Below, in pieces: positions 23,215 to 35,866 of a DNA stretch of 64,000 nucleotides. Positions within the stretch are counted from its first letter, which is position 1, and each line of letters opens with the position of its first letter. This stretch comes from Tolypeutes matacus. Taxonomy: Eukaryota > Chordata > Mammalia > Cingulata > Chlamyphoridae. The stretch is taken from NCBI GenBank assembly GCA_026826555.1, contig JAKSZT010004976.1:4279437-4343436 (forward strand). The letters are read 5' to 3'. Below the pieces are notes generated by a model. It ran no database searches. It saw only the letters and a list, made by a program, of their open reading frames with translations, and was not told the origin of the DNA. A program made the translations under genes and the position numbers.

Positions 23215-23745
23215 TTTTAATCCTAAGGACCAACCCAAATTGAGGGTCATTCTACTAAATAACTGGCCCAATATTCTTCAAAAATTATCAAACTCAGGAA
23301 GACAGGAAATGTCTAAGGAAGTGTTGCATAATAAATGAGACTAAAGAGGCATGATAACTAAATACAACAAGTGATCCTGGATTGGATCACTGACAAGGAA
23401 AATAAAATTGCTATACTGGACATTATTGGAACAACTGGAAAAATCCAAATATGGATTACAGATTAGATACTAGTCATGTCTTAATGTTGAATTTCCTGAT
23501 CCTGATAATTGTTCTGTGGTTAAGCAAATGCCCCTTGTTCTTGGGAAATGCCCACTGAAATATCTAGGGGTAAAAGGTACTGTAAAATCACGTCTTCGAC
23601 TTATTTTCAAATGGTTCAGGGGGGAAAGAGTGAAGGAGAGAGAGAGAGAAAATGAGAAAGCAAATGGGACAAAATTTTATAATTGCTAAACCTGAGTAAA
23701 AGGCTTATAGGAGTTTTCGTTTGAAATTATATCAACATTAAAAAA
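23215..23745 (+). mobile_element. Old L1M 3' UTR
   Basis: 'aaagaggcatgataactaaatacaa' (23,344-23,368), 'gatcctggattggatcactg' and 'ttctcaaatggttcag'-like sequence with a GA repeat (23,637-23,650) follow the order of the L1M 3' UTR, ending A-rich near 23,740. Confidence 0.75.
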
Positions 23746-24655
23746 ACAAACTACACCCTCAAATTTACATTTTCCCACCCCCTTACCCAACTTCTCCTCC
23801 CAGGTACCAAAATATGCAAACCCGTAATCAACCCCATTGAGAGCAGCCTTTGCATCAGTCTTTCCTCAAGTGAATGGCTTGTGTTCTTACTTCCTGTTTC
23901 ACTTTGGGTCATCGATATCTTCAGGATGGGCCTCAGGATGTGGTTTCATCTAATGAGGTCATCCACTTCAAAGAGCTTTTACTCTTCAATGTGTTTTGTA
24001 GATGTAGTTCCATCTACAATCAGAATTTGTTCAGTTTAGTTAAATGAGAACATATTTAGTGACAAAGATCAGACAACTAGAATCACAGACTAAATCCTGT
24101 TATGTAAGAACCGAAGAGACTTTCAAGATCTTTGTTCAGTACTGTCCCATCTCACCCTCCACCCCTTCCTTTTGGGGAAGATCTCCCAATAGAGCTGCAA
24201 TAACTTTCCCAAGTTTGCACAGTCACTTATGTGTAGATTCAGGTAAATGTCTTCCATTCCCATTTTCAATCTAGTGCAATCTCCCTTATGTTACTTCTCA
24301 ACAGGGGGAAAGAGAGTAGATACAAGGTCATATGCCAAGGACACACAAAGCCAAAGAATGACAAAATGGATTTTCCGTTTCATGACAAGAAATTAAAACT
24401 ATCATATTATACTAAAATTAACATATGAGAAATTCACCTAAACTTTCAAACTTAAGAACAATAGACTAAAATAAAAATTCACATTTGTCAAGGCTGCTTT
24501 GGACCATACCCTCAAATTCCCCCAGAGTAGAAGGTCATTGTTTCTTCTCTGCTAGTTAAAGTTCTTGGTTAGAAATACTGGAGACCCAATGGGACATTAT
24601 TAAAAAACACGGGATCTGGAGTTCAGCCGATGGCTTGATCCACAGAGCTCTTCAC
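23746..24655. other. Unassigned DNA with a possible MIR
   Basis: About 24,080-24,250 is weakly MIR-like in reverse ('ctttcccaagtttgcacagtcactta'). The rest is unrecognised. Confidence 0.4.
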
Positions 24656-24668
24656 ACATTCTCATCTT

Positions 24669-24847
24669 TTTTTTTTTTTAAGATTTTATTTATTCATTTA
24701 TCCCCCCCTTGCTGCCCGCGCTCACTGGGTCAGCTAACCACGCCGCGCGGGCGGGCCTGCCCTCACCAGGAGGCCCCGGGAACCAAACCCGGGGCCTCCC
24801 ATATGGTAAACGGGAGCCCCACTGATTGAGCCACAGCCGCTTCCCTA
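24669..24847 (-). mobile_element. DAS-type tRNA-derived SINE
   Basis: In reverse it shows the tRNA-like head (a degraded A box near 24,820 and a B box in 'gggaaccaaacccggggcc', 24,778-24,796), a GC-rich middle and a T-rich tail at 24,669-24,680. A 13-bp duplication acattctcatctt at 24,656-24,668 and 24,848-24,860 flanks it. DAS SINEs are xenarthran and abundant in armadillos. This copy is CpG-rich, which suggests limited age. Confidence 0.88.
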
Positions 24848-24879
24848 ACATTCTCATCTTGAAAAGACTCCCCTGAGTT

Positions 24880-25560
24880 TCGCACAAAGTGTCAGTCACG
24901 CTTCTGCAGAAGCGTGGCTTTCAGTGCCTTGGAGGCACTGCCTGCCTGGCACTTCCAGGGGTTTGTCTGACGGGGCCACTTCCTGCCAGGGACAGAAGGA
25001 AGGGTGTCTTCCAGCACAGCTGGCTTTGGGTAGGAAATGCCTGTCACCCCCTCCCACACCCCCCACTCCACTACCCCAGGCCTGAACTGCATTTCCCCTC
25101 GCTCTCTGGTTTGAGGTGTTTAAAAGCCTGGAGCTTGTCAGATCCAGCACCTTAGAAAGTCCAGAGGGGCTTCCCCTGCTAATCTTTAGGCAAACATTTT
25201 CTCTGCTCTGCTGACTTCGTGGTGGGTTAGCAGCCTTGCGCCTCCTCGGGCAAATTGAAGCAAGCCCACTTGGGTGACAAGGGCATAATGCTTTCCACTG
25301 GCAGGAAGCCTTCCACTTACTGTGGCTGGGGCTGCCCTGGCACCTTCCCCAGCCCCAGCCTCCCAGATGGGACTCACCCTGACTTCAAGGGAGGGAGGAG
25401 GCCCCTTTAAGACTGAAGGTCTCCAGCCGCAGATGGGAGAAGGATGGAGCGCCTGACCACAGTTCTTAACAGTCATTCCCTGCCCACCCATTAAGTTTTG
25501 ATTATAATGAGCAGGAAGCTGTTGGCCTCTCCCTGCTTTGGGAATTACTCCTAGTCTCCT
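24880..25560. other. GC-rich non-repeat patch
   Basis: It is distinctly more GC-rich than its surroundings, with scattered CpGs (for example 25,238-25,251 and 25,426-25,454), a TTTAAAAG motif near 25,120 and purine/pyrimidine-rich blocks. Three overlapping open frames on both strands have no recognisable domain. It could be an enhancer or an old exon region; no direct evidence either way. Confidence 0.35.
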
Positions 25561-26984
25561 TAGTCTCTGCCATGGCCACTCTTGGAGTTAAACCAAACAA
25601 GCTTAACACTTGGGTTTAGTGTGAGTTTTGACTTAGTTCTGTCTGAAATGTACTCTTACATTTCAACTGTGAAACACCCCTAAACACACCCACACACACA
25701 CATGGGCACCTGTTCTGACCCCTCCTCCCTGGGATACACACTACCCAACTCCATTCCCATCTTCCAACCATTAGGGAGCATATTTACAATTCCAGGAAAC
25801 TCTCTTTCTGCTATTGTTCCAAGTGAGCAGTTTTGTTGCTATCGTCAGCAAAATTTTGCTGAAACAAACGTATAATTTAGTCTGTTAATATTAAATCCCA
25901 AGACCTGGAATAAAATCCATAGGCAGGCTGTTCATCAAGAGCCATGTCTGCTTCTCACTTTTGCTCCTGCAGGTGCAAACCTAAATTCCCATTCCATACA
26001 GCAGACAGGGAGGGTCGGTGTGCCTACATGTGTTTGCAAGTCCTCAAACTGGGAGATTCTGTGTCTTAGGTTAGGTAATCCCAAAAGGGACCCTGAAACA
26101 ATCTTGAGATTAAGCTCATGATATGTGGTGATATGAAGTATCAGAAAGTAAGCTTAGTAATAGAAAAATAGAGTTATCTTTTATTTACATACCTGAGTTT
26201 TGGGCCTGAGAAATTCATTTCTACAACACTTGGGGTAGCCCTTGTCCCTCTCTTTGCAACTTGATTTTTCAGACCAAAGAGAAGGAGTAGGACTCTAGGA
26301 CATTTGAGCTTTTTGAGTTTGAACTTGGTTGGTCATTAGTTGGATTTCCCCATTAGTAGACCCTTAAAACAAGGATTTGAGGACAAGTAGTCAATTTGGA
26401 AGTGATCCCAGGAAGCATGGGCTAAGTAGGTTCTGGGGCAGATAAAACTCCCAAGCAGAGTCCCGGATTCTAGAGGTAAGAAGCCCATAATGGTACAATA
26501 AAGCAAGTGCCAAGGGGATGTGGATGGGCATTAACAGCATCTGCCCCAGTAAGCCTAAAGCACATCCTATTAAAAATCAGACATAACACACAGATATTTA
26601 TTTGGATGTAACCTCACCAGTTTACTCTGAGTCTTTCCTCCTTTCTTCTGATTCTTTTGTCAAAATAAGAAAAAAGAAATCTTCACCAGGACAGCAATCC
26701 CAATACATCCTAGGCTGTTTAACATTGGAAGTGTTTGACATATTTGCATGGTCTTATACTCTCCTATGAGTAACTTGATGATTCAAGAAGCCATATTCCC
26801 CGAACTACCCTAGATTGACTTCTCCTGGCATTCTCTTCTGCTAATTTCTCCTTTGTGCCTATGTCACTAAACATAGCCTCCATAAGATTTATGTGTCACA
26901 GGGATGCTTGTCACCAAGCCTCCTTTCCAGACCTTTTGAAGGGTGCTAAACACTCCTTATCTGATTTGATATTTTTGCAGAATT
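25561..26984. other. Unassigned DNA
   Basis: Contains a short CA-rich stretch (25,684-25,702). No repeat family or gene recognised. Confidence 0.45.
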
Positions 26985-27660
26985 TGCTTTTTTAAAATAA
27001 TTTATTCAAGTACCATATATACAAACTGAAATTTCCCCCTTTTAATCACATCCAAATATATAATTCAGGAATGTAAACTTCTTTCACAATGTTGTGCTAC
27101 CATCACTACCACCCACTGCCAAAACTTTCATCAGTTCAAACAGACACTCTTTGCCAATTAAGCATAAACTCCCCATTCTCTAACCCCACCCTCTCCCCTG
27201 GTAACCTGTAATCTTTTTTCTGACTCTATGAACTTGCTTATTCTAATTATTTCATATCAGTGAGATCATACAATATTTGTACTTTTATGTCTGGCTTATT
27301 TCACTCAGCATGATATCTTCAAGATTCATACATGTTGTAGAATGTATGAACTTCATTCCTTTTTTATAATTGAATAATATTCCATTGTGTGTATATACTA
27401 CATTTTGTTTATCCATTCATCTGTTGATGGATATTTTGGCTGTTTCCAACTTTTGGCAATTGTTAATAATGATGCTATGAACATTGGTATGCAAATATAT
27501 GTTCAAGTCCCTGCACTCTATTCTTTGGGGTATATACCTAGAAGTGGAACTGCCAGATCATATGGTAATTTTATACTTAACTTTCTGAGAAACTGCCAAA
27601 CTGTTTTCCACAAAGCCTGCACCATTTTAGACTCCCACCAACAATGAACAAGTGTTCCTA
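26985..27660 (-). mobile_element. L1 ORF2 C-terminus and 3' end
   Basis: Antisense landmarks: 'ctctcccctggtaacctgtaat' (27,191-27,212), 'ttatttcactcagcatgat' (27,297-27,315) and 'aataatattccattgtgtgta'. The minus-strand frame at 27,518-27,700 contains PYDLAVPLLGIYPKE, the ORF2 C-terminal signature. The coding part is broken. Confidence 0.85.
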
Positions 27661-28735
27661 TTTCTATCTCTTTATTGAAATTCTCATATTGTTCAATCAT
27701 TGTTTTCCTGATAATCCTTCAGTTCTTTCTCTGTGTTTTCCTTTAGATCATTGAGCAAATGGCTGATGGATATTTATCTTGTTCCTTTGAATGGACCACC
27801 ATTCCTTGTTTCTGTTTGTCTTGTAATCTTTTGTTGCACACTGTACATTTTAATATTTTACAGTATTATCTCTGGGGTGTAGTCCCTGGGCTATCTCTTC
27901 CTTAAGTTTATATCCAGCTATAAATATGACAGATTTCCACCAGTGTCAGGAACTAACAAAAACAAACAAACCAATGCAAAAATCACCTTTCAAGGTCTTT
28001 GCAAATTGTTTCTGCAATGGCTGATGCTTTGCTTCAGAGTTTAGCCCTCCTATCAAGGTCAGAAGGAGGTGAATTTGAATGGCATGATCCTCTCTGTCTT
28101 TTTTGAGCCTCTTTCTTGTCCTGGGTTTGTTCTTACTCATGGCCTTAGAAACTCTCCTGTTTACAGAAATTCAAATGCCCTTTATTCTCCATGAAATAGA
28201 TTTTCTCTCCCTCCAGGTTGCTCTGTTGTATGACGTAAAACAGGTAATCCTTTGCTCCAGACCTCTTTGGCTTAATAGTTTCTTACATTGCTGTAGTTTC
28301 TGTAAGCTGCTTCTGCCTGCAGGGCAAATTCTGGGAGGGCAAGCCAGAGAGGAGTTTCTTGGTTCAGTCTTTCATTCTGCTACAGAGTAGATTGGCTAGA
28401 TTGGCAGCGATATACAGCCACTACAGCCACCGTATTATGTGCATATAGATTACTCTGCTCCCTCTGGAACCTGGCCAAGGATTCACAATAGGAACACTGG
28501 CTGACTCCACACTGTGCCAGAAAGGAGGTGGGGGATGCCTAACAAGGACTCCTGAGCTTTTCCTACCAGTTTTCTAAACTGTGTTTTCTTGATTTGCTAT
28601 TCTCCAGTTGCTTCAACACTTTAACTGTTTTCTAGAGTTCTGAGGAAGATGGTGGTGACAATTTTTGATAGTTGTTTGAAGATTCTATGGGGGAACAGCA
28701 TCCTTGGAGCATCTTATACTGCCATCTTGGTTGAC
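27661..28735 (-). mobile_element. L1M/HAL1-type 5' UTR and start of ORF1
   Basis: Read in reverse it begins 'ccaagatggcagtataagatg' (28,728 downward), the usual start of L1M 5' ends. It passes a 5' UTR and reaches ORF1-like sequence near 27,770-27,700. It directly abuts the L1 3' part at 26,985-27,660 in the same orientation. The two may be one element missing several kilobases, or a young tail inserted next to an old head. Confidence 0.6.
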
Positions 28736-28744
28736 TGGAAACCA

Positions 28745-29230
28745 GTATACAAACTTTTAATGCATCTCCCTCCACTCATTTCTCACTGATTACTACAATG
28801 TTCTCTTAAGCCATTCCCTGTTTCTGGTTTCAGTTTTGCTTCAGTTCATTTTCCACATTCTTCCAGACTTTTTCTAAAATCTAGTTTAACATACATTTCC
28901 ACTGCTTAAAAATGTTGGTGGATTTGGCTTTCCAAAGTCTTCAGGATTAATTCAAAATTTTCAGCATGACATCTAGGAACATCTCAAGTTGATTTGCCTC
29001 CCCACTCATTTATTATACAAGACTAGGAATCAATTAGCTTCTCTTTCTCCCTACCCCCCTCCCTCCCTCTCAATTCCACACCATTGCCACTAATGTTCTC
29101 AGACAGATATGTTTGTCATTCTTCTTACCATTGGGTTGTATCCAAAACTTCAAGGCTGATCTCACTTGTCATCTCCTTAGGGAGTTAGAACCTCGAATAC
29201 CAGGCCCTTACTCTCCCAGACTATTTTTTT
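28745..29230 (+). repeat. L2 LINE fragment
   Basis: 'ttcaggattaattcaaaattttcag' (28,940-28,964) and a 'cacaccattgccactaatgttctca' segment followed by 'cttcaaggctgatctcacttgtcatctcctt' fit the order of internal L2. Confidence 0.6.
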
Positions 29231-29389
29231 TTTTAACAGAGTCAGGATTGCTGCCCACAAAGCAATCATATAACAATGCAAGGAAATATTTAATAAAGCG
29301 CCAACTGGGTAACAAACAATAAGGTTTTGTGAATTATGGGAATAAAGCCCTCATAGAAGAATCAGGGTCTTGCAGGCAAGTAGAATCGA

Positions 29390-31850
29390 TTGATTAATTG
29401 ATTTACTGACATCCCCCTTTCCCCCATCTCTTAAACCCCTCTTCTGGTAAATTCTAATCTGCTTTCTAACTCTGTGAATGTGCTATTTATAATCCTCTCT
29501 TTTAAGTGATATCATTCAATTGTTGTCCTTATGTGTCTCACTTATTTCACTGAGCATAATTTTTTCAAGGTTCTTCCATATTGTAGCATGTCTCATTACT
29601 TCATTTTTTATTATTGCTGAATAATATTTAATTGTGTGTATTTTCCTCATTTTGTTTATCCATTCATTTGTTGATTGACACTTGTGTTGTTTCTGGGTGT
29701 TTTGGCTATTGTGAATAATGCTGCTATAAACATTGGTGTACATGTATATGTTTTCAACCCTGTTTTCACTCTTTTGGTATATACCTAGAAGTGGGATTGC
29801 TAAGTTATATGGTAATTCTATATTTAAACTTTTGATGATCTGCCATATTACTTTCCACAGTGGCTTCACCATTTTACATTTCCACTAACAAAGGATGAGT
29901 TCCAATTTTTCTGTATCCTCTCCAGTACTTGTTATTTCAATTTAAAAAAATAATAGCCATCCTTCTGTGGTTTAATTTGCATTTCCTTAATGGCTAATGA
30001 TGCTGAGCATCTTTTCATGTATTTATTGGCCATTTCTTTGGAGAAATGACTATTCAAGTTTTTGCCCATTTTTAATTGAGTTGTTTGTCTTTTTGTTGTT
30101 CATTTGTAGTTCTTTATATATTCTGGATATTAAACCCTTATCTGATATAGTTTGAAATCATTTTCTCCCATTCTGTAGGTTATCTTTTCACTTTCTTAAT
30201 AGTTTCCTTTTTTGACGCACAAAAAATTTTAATCTTGATTAAATTAAATTTATTTGTTGTGTCTTTTGTTGCTGAATTCCAGGTCATGAAGATTTGACTT
30301 TCTATTATCTTCTAAGAATTTTATAGTTTTAGCTCTTATATTTAGGTCCTTGATCCATTTTGAGTTGCTTTTTGTATATGGTGTTAGGTTGGTGTCAAAT
30401 TTCATTCTTCATGTGGATATCCAGTTTTCCCAACACCATTTGTTGAAGAGACTTTTCTTTTCCCACTGCATGGACTTAGCACCTTTGTCAAAAGCCGATT
30501 GGCCATAGACGTGTAGGGTCATTTCTGGACTTTCATTTCTGTTCCAAGTGTGCACAAACATAGACAAATATATCAGTGGAACAGAATTGAAAGTCTAGAA
30601 ACAGACTTTGATAACTGTTACTTTGTAATACAATTTGAAATCAGAAAGTGTGAGTTGGCCAAACTTTTTCTTATTTTTCACAATATTTTGGCTATTTGGG
30701 GCTCATTGAAGTTCAATATAAATATACGGGTCAGTTTTTCCATTTATGCAAAAAGGCTGCTGAAATTTTAATAGAGATTGCATGGAATTTGTATAGTACT
30801 TTGAATTATATTGACTAATTAACAATGTTAACTCTTCCAATTCATGCCATTTATTGAGGTCTTTAATTTCTTCAGCAATATGTTGTACTTTTCCCATTTC
30901 AATACTTTTTATTGCTTTTTCTTGCTTAATTGTTCTAGTAAGAACTTCCAGTACAATATTGAGTATCAGTGGTGGTATCTCATTCCTGATATCAGAGGGA
31001 AAGTTTTAAGTATGATGTTAGTGGTGGATTTTTCTTAAATGGTCTTTATCATGTTGAGAAAGCTCCTTTCTAGTTCTACTTTTCTGATTGTTTTTTTTAA
31101 ATCAAGAAAAGGTGTTGGATTTTATCAAATGATTTTTCTATATATATTGAGATAATCATGTGAATTTTCCCTTCATTCTATTTATGTAAAGTAGTATATT
31201 GATTGATTTTCATGTTTTACCACTCTTGCATTCCTGGGATAAATCCCACTTGGTCTCGTTGTATAATTTTTTTTAATATGCCATTGGATTCAGTTTGCTA
31301 GTATTTTGTTAAGGATTTTTGCATCTGCATTTGGAAGGGAAAATGGTCTGAATTTTCTTTTCTTGTGATGTCTTTACTAAGCTTTGGTGTCAGAGTAATG
31401 CTGGCCTCATAGAATGAATTAGGAAATCTTTCCTCCTTGAATTCTTTGGAAAAGTTTGAGAAGGATTGATATTAATTTTTCTTTAAATATCTGGTAGAAC
31501 TTACCAGTGAAGCCACCCTGGACTTTTCTTTAGCAGAAGATTTTTGAATATTGATTCAATCTCTGTACTTGTTATAGTTTTGTTGATGTTTTCTATTTCT
31601 CGTTGAGTCAGTTTGAGTGATTGATATATTTCTAAGAATTTTACCAGTTCTCCTAGATTATCTAGTTTGTTGTTATACAATTGTTCAAATGATCTCTCAT
31701 AATCTTTTTTATTTCTGTATAGTCAATAGTTATATCACCATTTTCTTTTTTGATTTTAGTTATTTGCACCTTTCTCTTATTTTCTTTATCAGTCTAGCTA
31801 ATGGTCTGTGAAAGTGAAGCAGATGCCTATTTTCAGTGTTTCTCTGCATT
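29390..31850 (-). mobile_element. L1 ORF2, RT domain to C-terminus, decayed
   Basis: About 2.4 kb of antisense ORF2. The minus-strand frame 29,516-29,872 encodes LPYNLAIPLLGIYQKSENR and NEWINKMRKIHTIKYYSAII, the C-terminal domain. Further upstream lie the antisense landmarks 'ccatttgttgaagagacttttctttt' (30,436-30,461) and 'gcattcctgggataaatcccacttggt' (31,230-31,256) of the RT region. Many stops and frameshifts are present. The 3' UTR is largely absent at 29,390. Confidence 0.85.
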
Positions 31851-31869
31851 TTTTTTTTGAAGACTCCAT

Positions 31870-32025
31870 TAACACTATTTTGTGATTGCCTGTTTAAATA
31901 TGATTTCATTGAGGATAAGGACCATGTGTTCTCCCCTTGGTTTTCTCAGCCTTTATCACAGCACATGGCAGATAGTTGCAGCCCTCAAAATGTTTGATGA
32001 ATAAATGGGAAAATGAATGAATGAA
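31870..32025 (+). repeat. L2 3' end
   Basis: 'cattgaggataaggaccatgtgttc' (31,908-31,932), 'cagcacatggcagatag' and 'tgatgaataaatggg' match the L2 3' end, followed by a short (GAAT)n run. Confidence 0.7.
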
Positions 32026-33670
32026 TGGTACTTGATAAAACAAGGAACAGAGACATATATTTGACAATGGGCAACATTTATGTATTTCACTATTTTCTCT
32101 TCTGGGCATTTCTTTTACAACTTGTTCCAGGCAGCCAAGACCTGTGGCTGACCCAGGCCTCCTGAGTATCTCCCAACCCTGCTCTAAGAGTAAGAATGTA
32201 GTGGAATGCTGACTTTGTCTTGACTATGGAAGTCTTTACAAGTTCCAGAAAATTGATTTTTCCAGGCCTGCATGGCTTGGCATAAAAGCCAGACAGATTT
32301 TTATTGAATCTGGCCCTTGGTGGTTAGTTTTTTGACCTTAGCAATATAGCCACTAGATTCAACTATGAACACGTTTTGTTTTCCCATTTTCACTGCATGG
32401 GCTGGCTTTCACAGTGGCCAGTAGGCTCAGCCACCATTGTTTTCTCCCCAAGATCTGTTTTCTTTGATCCCTTGGCATCCACAATTGTGAATAAGTTATG
32501 GGTGCATTTTTGAGGAACACTGTGCATGACATGCACTGTAGGAAATGTGTGCCCTCTGGTACTTGGGTGCTGTTTATGGATGTCAGTGGTCCCTATAAAT
32601 GGAAGGCTGTGCTGCCTTACAATTATGCAAAGAGCAATAAAAAGAAAATTAGGGAAAACATATGAGTATAACATCAGATCTAGACCATTGATATTTTGTA
32701 ATTTTACACAAATACGATACAGATTTTTTCCCCAAATCCACTCCGCTGTAGTGAATACTGAATGGAGAAAGCTCAAAAATCTCTACTTTAAAAACCAGGC
32801 ACAAATGAATATCTAATCTTTCAGTCTTTGAACTTGATACAGCCCACTGTAAGCACCAATTCAATTAAGGCAGGAATCCAAGGTTGTTGTTTCTCCTGAT
32901 GAAAAGCATTAATTAAGAGGAAAAAGGATGTGGCATGCTACAAAGAAAATGGATACTTTTTAGAGTTGGGACAATTCTACCATATCTCCCCAAGATTGTC
33001 TGTGCAGTAGACCTTGTCAATTCAAGACTCCATTACTTTCTATCTTACCTACTATTAAAGAAAAAAAGAAAGAAAGAAAATGGAAGAGTTTCTTTCCAAG
33101 AATGTGCAAAGTTTAACTTCTCAGAGAGAGAAACTGAACATCCATCTTACCAAATTAAAAATTAAAGTTTCTATCCATACATTATTCTCTACGGATTCAG
33201 CAAAACAAAATGATATAAGGGGTTATTTCTTGATAAGGAAACAAATGTATGTAATCTAATGTTGACATATTGTAAGGTTTTCTTTTTAAATTTTACTTAA
33301 TTCTCCCTTATTTAATTTTTTAATGTGAAATATGCTTGGAAAAAAAACACAAAAATACCTGTAACCATTTTCATGATTCAGACATTTGTTTGCTCACTAT
33401 CTCCTCACAGGTTCACATACTACACACACCTACATTATTGTTTTTTTGTCTTGGCGCCTGGTCATAGGACTTGCAGTACAGTCACACAACTAGGCATAAA
33501 AATACTTAATGTATTGCAGTATTTTAGCAATAACACTGGCCAGGCCTTAAAAACCAACTTATTTAATAGAGTTAAGACGTGCCTCTGTTATTATTTACAC
33601 ATTTGTTTATATTTAAAATCTTTTCCAATAAACTATTTGAATTGGTTTGTTGCTTCATTGGCTGTTTTCC
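32026..33670. other. Unassigned DNA
   Basis: No repeat was recognised. Overlapping open frames near 32,390-32,816 on both strands have no recognisable domain. A short A/GAAA tract lies at 33,058-33,080. Confidence 0.45.
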
Positions 33671-33678
33671 CCTCACAG

Positions 33679-33883
33679 TGCTGTCTTTAAGGGCAGCACA
33701 TGGAAATTTGAATTGCTTCTTTGACCCTCAGCAGTGGGCAGGCCCCTTTGAGGTGCAATCTCTCTTTCTTGGAGGAGGTGCTCTGGATCCCTTGCCTCTC
33801 ATCCAGATCTTTCCAGAACATTCATTGTGTGAACCAGAATCGCAAGGAAGGGCCAGCCTCCCCCAGGCTCTTGATCTCTACAA
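33679..33883 (+). other. Exon-like segment with both splice signals
   Basis: A polypyrimidine tract and CAG acceptor (ttttcccctcacag, ending 33,678) and a strong donor (caa/gtaagt at 33,884) bracket 205 bp of non-repeat, GC-richer sequence. Two frames are open across it on the plus strand. No protein family is recognised. It may be a lncRNA exon or chance; only expression or alignment could tell. Confidence 0.25.
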
Positions 33884-33966
33884 GTAAGTCTGGTGCCTGC
33901 TCATGGAACTGCCTGGAAAGTCATGAGCTTCCTCAAGGAAAAGCCTAGATGAAGTACAATGTTCAC

Positions 33967-33992
33967 TTTTTTTTTTTTTTTTTTTTTTTTTT
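33967..33992. repeat. 26-base T tract
   Basis: Uninterrupted T. No SINE body follows, so it is not assigned to a retrotransposon. Confidence 0.9.
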
Positions 33993-35866
33993 GGCAGTCT
34001 ACAGGGTTTCTGAGCTTCTTTAGACATAACGTGCTTAGCATCTGGACTGGCTTAACTTTCCCTCTGCAATGTTTTGGATACTTTAATGGATAGGAAGTGC
34101 CTTCTCATTTTCTCTCCTTTGGGGAACCAAAACTTATGGACAGATTTTCCTCTCAGGTTTGAGTGAGAGACTTCAAGTTGAGGCCAGGTTTTTTTCCCTT
34201 TTCTAAAACATGTAACATGCCCCATGTCTGGGAGCCTGCCTCTGGTGGAGGCAGAAAACAGTTCTGGGCTTGCTGGTTTGTATTTAGAGCATCCTGGGGA
34301 AATAAGAAGTCATCTGCTCACACGTCCTCCATAAAAGTGAAGGGAGAAGATAGGTGCATAAAATTAAACTTCCTGCTCCATTGTAATTATTTTTTTTTAA
34401 TTTATGATTCTTTTCCCTTTCAGTTTTGAAGGGACTTTTTTTAAAAAAAGTATTTTTCTTGGCTAGCAGCTAAGGTTTGGCGAAAGTTAAATCCAGAGTT
34501 AGGGAAAAATTTAGAGGATGGGGAAGTGTGTGGCCTCCCGGGGCTAGTAATGCAGGTTTCCCATCCTTGTGCTGCATCTGAAGACATTCCAGAGTTTGTT
34601 GCCTTCATCCAGCAGAGGTGACAGCCAGTGCTGGCAGATGGGTTAAAAAGCTCACAATGAAATCAACAGCAATCAAATACAAAGGGGTCTTTCTCCCATT
34701 TTACATTGAAACAACCCTAGAATGAGAAATAAAGGAGACTCAAAAAGGAACATGAAAACCAGTTCCTCAAATTAAAAAGAAAATCCCTAAGAAGCAATGG
34801 GAACTTTGCCTAAGACCAAGGTCCAGAAGTAGGGGATGGGCCTCTGACAGGGGGAGCTGACTACAGCTACAACCCTATCCTATGATACCTTCAGCCTCCT
34901 GGAAGGCTTTGCCATCGCTGGTCCCACAGAGAAAGCTCAGAAACCCAAGGGACTTATTGGAAAAACTATTTGAGCTCTTTGTTCCATAATTTCTATCTTT
35001 GAAGTCGGTAACAGAACCAGAGATCCTGAAACTCATAACACCTGTGAGCCCTCTCCCTCAGCACGACCTGCTCCTCCTGCCAAAAAGACAAATGACAAAG
35101 GTACAATTCTCCCTGTGGTTCAGGTCACCATGCCTATACTTCCCCCTTTGGCTAATACTCAAGAACATCAAAATATGCAGGGGCAGGGGGAATAAAAAGT
35201 AAAAAGCAAAAAATACTCAAGGAAGTGTTGGACATAAAGGAAAAGAAAACACAGCAGAGTGGTAGGAAATTTTGTTTTCCACAGTAAGCAGAAGTGAATG
35301 GAAGTACTTAGAAAAGGGAACAAAACATGCCTAGTATCATGCAATAAACAGAGGCTACAAGATACATCTTGGCTTGCTTTTACTAGACTTATATTGTAAT
35401 AAATAATAGTCTTGTACAAATTTAATCAAACAACCACTAACAATCCCAGTTCTGTTCATTTTAAGGTACAGTCTCAGTCACATCCACCTAATTGTTAAAA
35501 GATTTTTCTTCAAAGAATCAATATATTGAGTTTCACAATTGAATTTTTTATTGTATTATGGGGCCACAGAATTCCATACCATCAGAAAGCCCTGAACTGA
35601 AAAATTATGATATTTTGTGTTTATTTGTATACAGATATGTGACCTTTAATTTTAAAAATGTATTCACATTATTAGAGGAAGAATTGTATTGTTTTAAGTT
35701 TCTGAATATTGGTAAGCTTAAGAAATATCTGCCATCTAGAGGCTGTGACATAACTTTGAGAAAGAGGAGAAAGCCAGGTAAATCTTGTACCCAGAAAGAG
35801 GAAAGGAGATTTGAAGGAATTTTCCAAGTACAGACACAATTTGCACTGATGTACATACACTCTTTT
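33993..35866. other. Unassigned DNA
   Basis: No repeat or gene recognised. Contains a TCF/LEF-like acaaaggggtc near 34,680. Confidence 0.45.

Noticed and set aside
32390..32816. Overlapping 128- and 96-codon frames on opposite strands
   Set aside because: No domain recognised and no splice-site support; opposite-strand overlap is typical of chance frames.
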